Source: Chloroflexota bacterium
GTDB lineage: Bacteria > Chloroflexota > UBA5177 > JANWHV01
Direction of reading: 5' to 3'
Length of the DNA: 7,805 bases
Assembly (NCBI GenBank): GCA_025450375.1
Contig: JANWHO010000326.1
Location: 1 to 7,805, forward strand
Part shown: positions 6,156 to 7,805 of the stretch, in pieces
How positions within the stretch are numbered: the stretch's first letter is position 1
Layout: every line of letters begins with the position of its first letter
Position numbers and translations under genes: made by a program
The notes under the pieces: model-generated
Databases searched by the model: none
Told to the model about the DNA's origin: nothing
Seen by the model: only the letters and a program-made list of their open reading frames with translations

Positions 6156-7700
6156 TTAGTGGCCCAGTGCCGTGTCTGGGGGCGGTTCCGGGCTCGGATT
6201 CGAGGGCTGCATATTTGCCAGCAGCACCCTCACTCCCTGGTCGTCGGTGATCACCAGCTCGCGCAGCCCGGCGGAATGGGCCGAGAACCGGGTCTTCACC
6301 ACCGCGAGTACTCGCCGAATCCGATCGGATTCGGCGACCTGCTGGATGAGGAGCACGTTTTCGGCCAGGACAGCGGTTGCCTCGGCGCCGAAGCGGAGAT
6401 CGGTGGCGATGGCGGCGGGCGTCTCCATGACCACCAGTAGGGTAACACCTCGCGCGCGCATCTCGGACAATAAGGCTACCAGAAAGTTCCGCCACCGCTT
6501 CCCGGTGCTGCGCTCGCGCACCGCCTCTTCCAGTTCCGCCAGGCTGTCCAGCACGAGCCGTCGCGCCCCGGTCTGGTCGAGCACCCCCAGGAGGCGATCG
6601 GCGATCTGGTCCGGGTCCAGTTCGAGCGGGTCATAGCGAAGCAGGGTCAAGCCGCCGCCGGGAGCCAGCGCCGCGCGCCACGATTCACCGAGACCAACCG
6701 AATCGGCCCGATAATCAAGTTGTGCCGCTGTCTCCCGGAAGCCGAGAAACACGACCGGCTCGCCCGCGCGTATCCCTGCCAACCCGAAATGTACGGCCAG
6801 GTGGGTTTTGCCGACCCCGAGGCTCCCCGCCAGGAGCGTGCTCGTGTGGCGTGTCAGCCCGCCCATGAGCAGAGCGTCCAGCTCGGGCAAGTCAATGCCG
6901 GCCCGCGGCAACGTGCCGGGATCTTCTGGGCGATGCTCGGCATGGGGAAGGGCGCTCAAGCCGGAGGGCAGCCGCACCTCCAGTCGGGGATAGACGGTGA
7001 TACCCTCCGCGTTCAGGACCAGTGAATGCAGTCCCGGCAGCGGCGCCCCACCGCGGATCTTGATCGCCTCCAGACCTCGCTCGTGGCGCACATCCTCCAG
7101 GGTGAAATGCAAGCCGATAATCACGTCGGCGGTCGTGAGCTCCGGATAGAAGGCCGGGTCGCGCGCGTCCGCTTCGCTGGTGATCACGGTGGTAGCGCCT
7201 TGCAGGCTAAGGGTGGTGCCGACGTCGTAGAGGAACTGGCGCGCTCGCTGAGGATCCGGGTCGACCCCTCGCACCCCGCGGAACCCATCGAGCACCACGA
7301 AGTCGGCCCGCGCCGCTTTCGCGGTGGCGAGCAATCCGGTGCTGGTCGCCTCCAGGCCCTGGCTCAGAAAATGCTCCAGGCTGAGGAATTGAAGCGGGTC
7401 GCCGATCAGATCCTGGTTGAAGAAGTGGAACCCGCGGAGATGGTCCAGCAACTTGCTCGTCGGCTCGGACAACGCGCTTAGAACCAGTACGCGCAGTCCG
7501 CGTTCGGCGGCCGCGAAGGCCATCTGATTGGCCAGGGTTGTCTTGCCGCTGCCGGGTGGCCCCGCCACGATCACCAGGGCCCCGCGCGGCAACCCGCCAC
7601 CCAGTACGTCGTCAAGGTGCGGGACGCCGGTCGGTTCCAGCGCTGATGCGCCCCGGTCCCCACCGGCGGCCTTGAGGACTGGTGGCTGCTCGCTCATCAT
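6156..7700 (-). CDS. Two-domain KaiC-like (RecA/RadA-type) ATPase
   Basis: 514 residues from the ATG at 7700; a second ATG follows at 7697. The site GGGAGGGG lies five to eight bases before them, so either may be used. Two KaiC-type P-loop domains are seen. Domain 1 has TGVPHLDDVLGGGLPRG (24-40), Walker A GPPGSGKT (47-54) and Walker B FVVLD (134-138). Domain 2 has AGIDLPELDALLMGGL, Walker A GSLGVGKT (292-299) and Walker B RLVLD (381-385). In KaiC a Glu pair after the second strand drives hydrolysis; by eye one Glu of each pair remains (Ser78-Glu79 and Arg322-Glu323). The Ser431/Thr432 phosphorylation pair of cyanobacterial KaiC aligns with Ala443/Val444. Length and layout match KaiC (about 519 aa), with a Pro-rich, disordered C-terminal tail instead of the KaiA-binding loop. 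There is no kaiA or kaiB nearby, so I do not call it kaiC. The receiver gene behind it suggests an ATP-driven signalling role, probably as a hexameric ring in the cytoplasm. Confidence 0.9.
   Translation of the reverse strand: MMSEQPPVLKAAGGDRGASALEPTGVPHLDDVLGGGLPRGALVIVAGPPGSGKTTLANQMAFAAAERGLRVLVLSALSEPTSKLLDHLRGFHFFNQDLIGDPLQFLSLEHFLSQGLEATSTGLLATAKAARADFVVLDGFRGVRGVDPDPQRARQFLYDVGTTLSLQGATTVITSEADARDPAFYPELTTADVIIGLHFTLEDVRHERGLEAIKIRGGAPLPGLHSLVLNAEGITVYPRLEVRLPSGLSALPHAEHRPEDPGTLPRAGIDLPELDALLMGGLTRHTSTLLAGSLGVGKTHLAVHFGLAGIRAGEPVVFLGFRETAAQLDYRADSVGLGESWRAALAPGGGLTLLRYDPLELDPDQIADRLLGVLDQTGARRLVLDSLAELEEAVRERSTGKRWRNFLVALLSEMRARGVTLLVVMETPAAIATDLRFGAEATAVLAENVLLIQQVAESDRIRRVLAVVKTRFSAHSAGLRELVITDDQGVRVLLANMQPSNPSPEPPPDTALGH
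6312..6337. repeat. Perfect 26-base palindrome inside the KaiC-like gene
   Basis: The left arm TCGCCGAATCCGA is followed without a loop by its exact reverse complement TCGGATTCGGCGA; all 13 pairs match, and the flanking bases (C and C) do not. It falls in codons for about Ala456-Arg463 of domain 2. It has no loop, so it suits a symmetric protein-binding site or cruciform better than an RNA hairpin terminator. Confidence 0.8.
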
Positions 7701-7805
7701 CTGCCCCTCCCGTCTCATCGTGTCATGGCGTCGCTGCCCAGGGTCGGCGCCACGGTAGGCGGGATGCACCAGGGAATCGAGTCCACCACCCGACCCTCGG
7801 ATACA
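7701..7805 (-). other. Upstream region of the KaiC-like gene, cut by the window edge
   Basis: These 105 bases hold the ribosome binding site (GGGAGGGG just before 7700). The open frame continues back to an ATG-like GTG at 7769, but without a ribosome binding site and with no family resemblance. No clear -10 or -35 box was found; the promoter may lie outside the window. Confidence 0.4.

Noticed and set aside
6156..7700. Calling the ATPase a circadian clock kaiC gene
   Set aside because: The phosphorylation pair is missing by alignment and no kaiA or kaiB is adjacent; KaiC-like is as far as the sequence supports.

Overview
This is a high-GC bacterial window. It holds WD40 repeats, a large two-domain KaiC-like ATPase with a stand-alone receiver protein, and a tandem YbjQ-type protein. 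The gene mix would fit Chloroflexota or a similar GC-rich, gene-dense phylum. That placement is inference from gene content and style only, because no rRNA or other marker gene is present.

Left part (1-2671). The window opens inside a WD40 beta-propeller gene on the + strand; its reading frame is open to base 1, so the gene starts upstream of the window. A worn stretch follows. It contains the C-terminal half of a PIN-domain (VapC-like) gene on the - strand with no N-terminal half, then about 560 bases with no recognisable gene. Next comes an intact single-domain cupin gene on the + strand with a clear Shine-Dalgarno site and a plausible promoter. Immediately behind it is the headless C-terminal quarter of a SAM-dependent O-methyltransferase. 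Two perfect palindromes (14 and 12 bases) lie almost back to back inside that remnant.

Middle (2672-3995, - strand). A 333-residue protein made of two YbjQ/DUF74-like repeats is preceded by a small one-helix membrane protein gene. The small gene appears broken by a one-base frameshift in a CCC run. The two probably form one transcription unit.

Right part (4184-7700, - strand). Three intact genes point the same way: a two-domain KaiC/RecA-type ATPase (514 aa), a receiver-only response regulator 43 bases behind it, and, after a 216-base gap, a 12-helix MFS transporter of the Spinster-like type. The ATPase and receiver probably form a signalling pair. The ATPase keeps both Walker A and Walker B motifs, but by eye it lacks the Ser/Thr pair that cyanobacterial KaiC phosphorylates, so it is more likely a KaiC-like switch than a clock component. 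Its coding sequence carries a perfect 26-base palindrome, the least chance-like signal in the window.

No tRNA, rRNA, CRISPR array or complete mobile element was seen. There is no clear evidence for a wholly new system. The best leads are the KaiC-like/receiver pair, the three palindromic sites, and the decaying genes of the left half.
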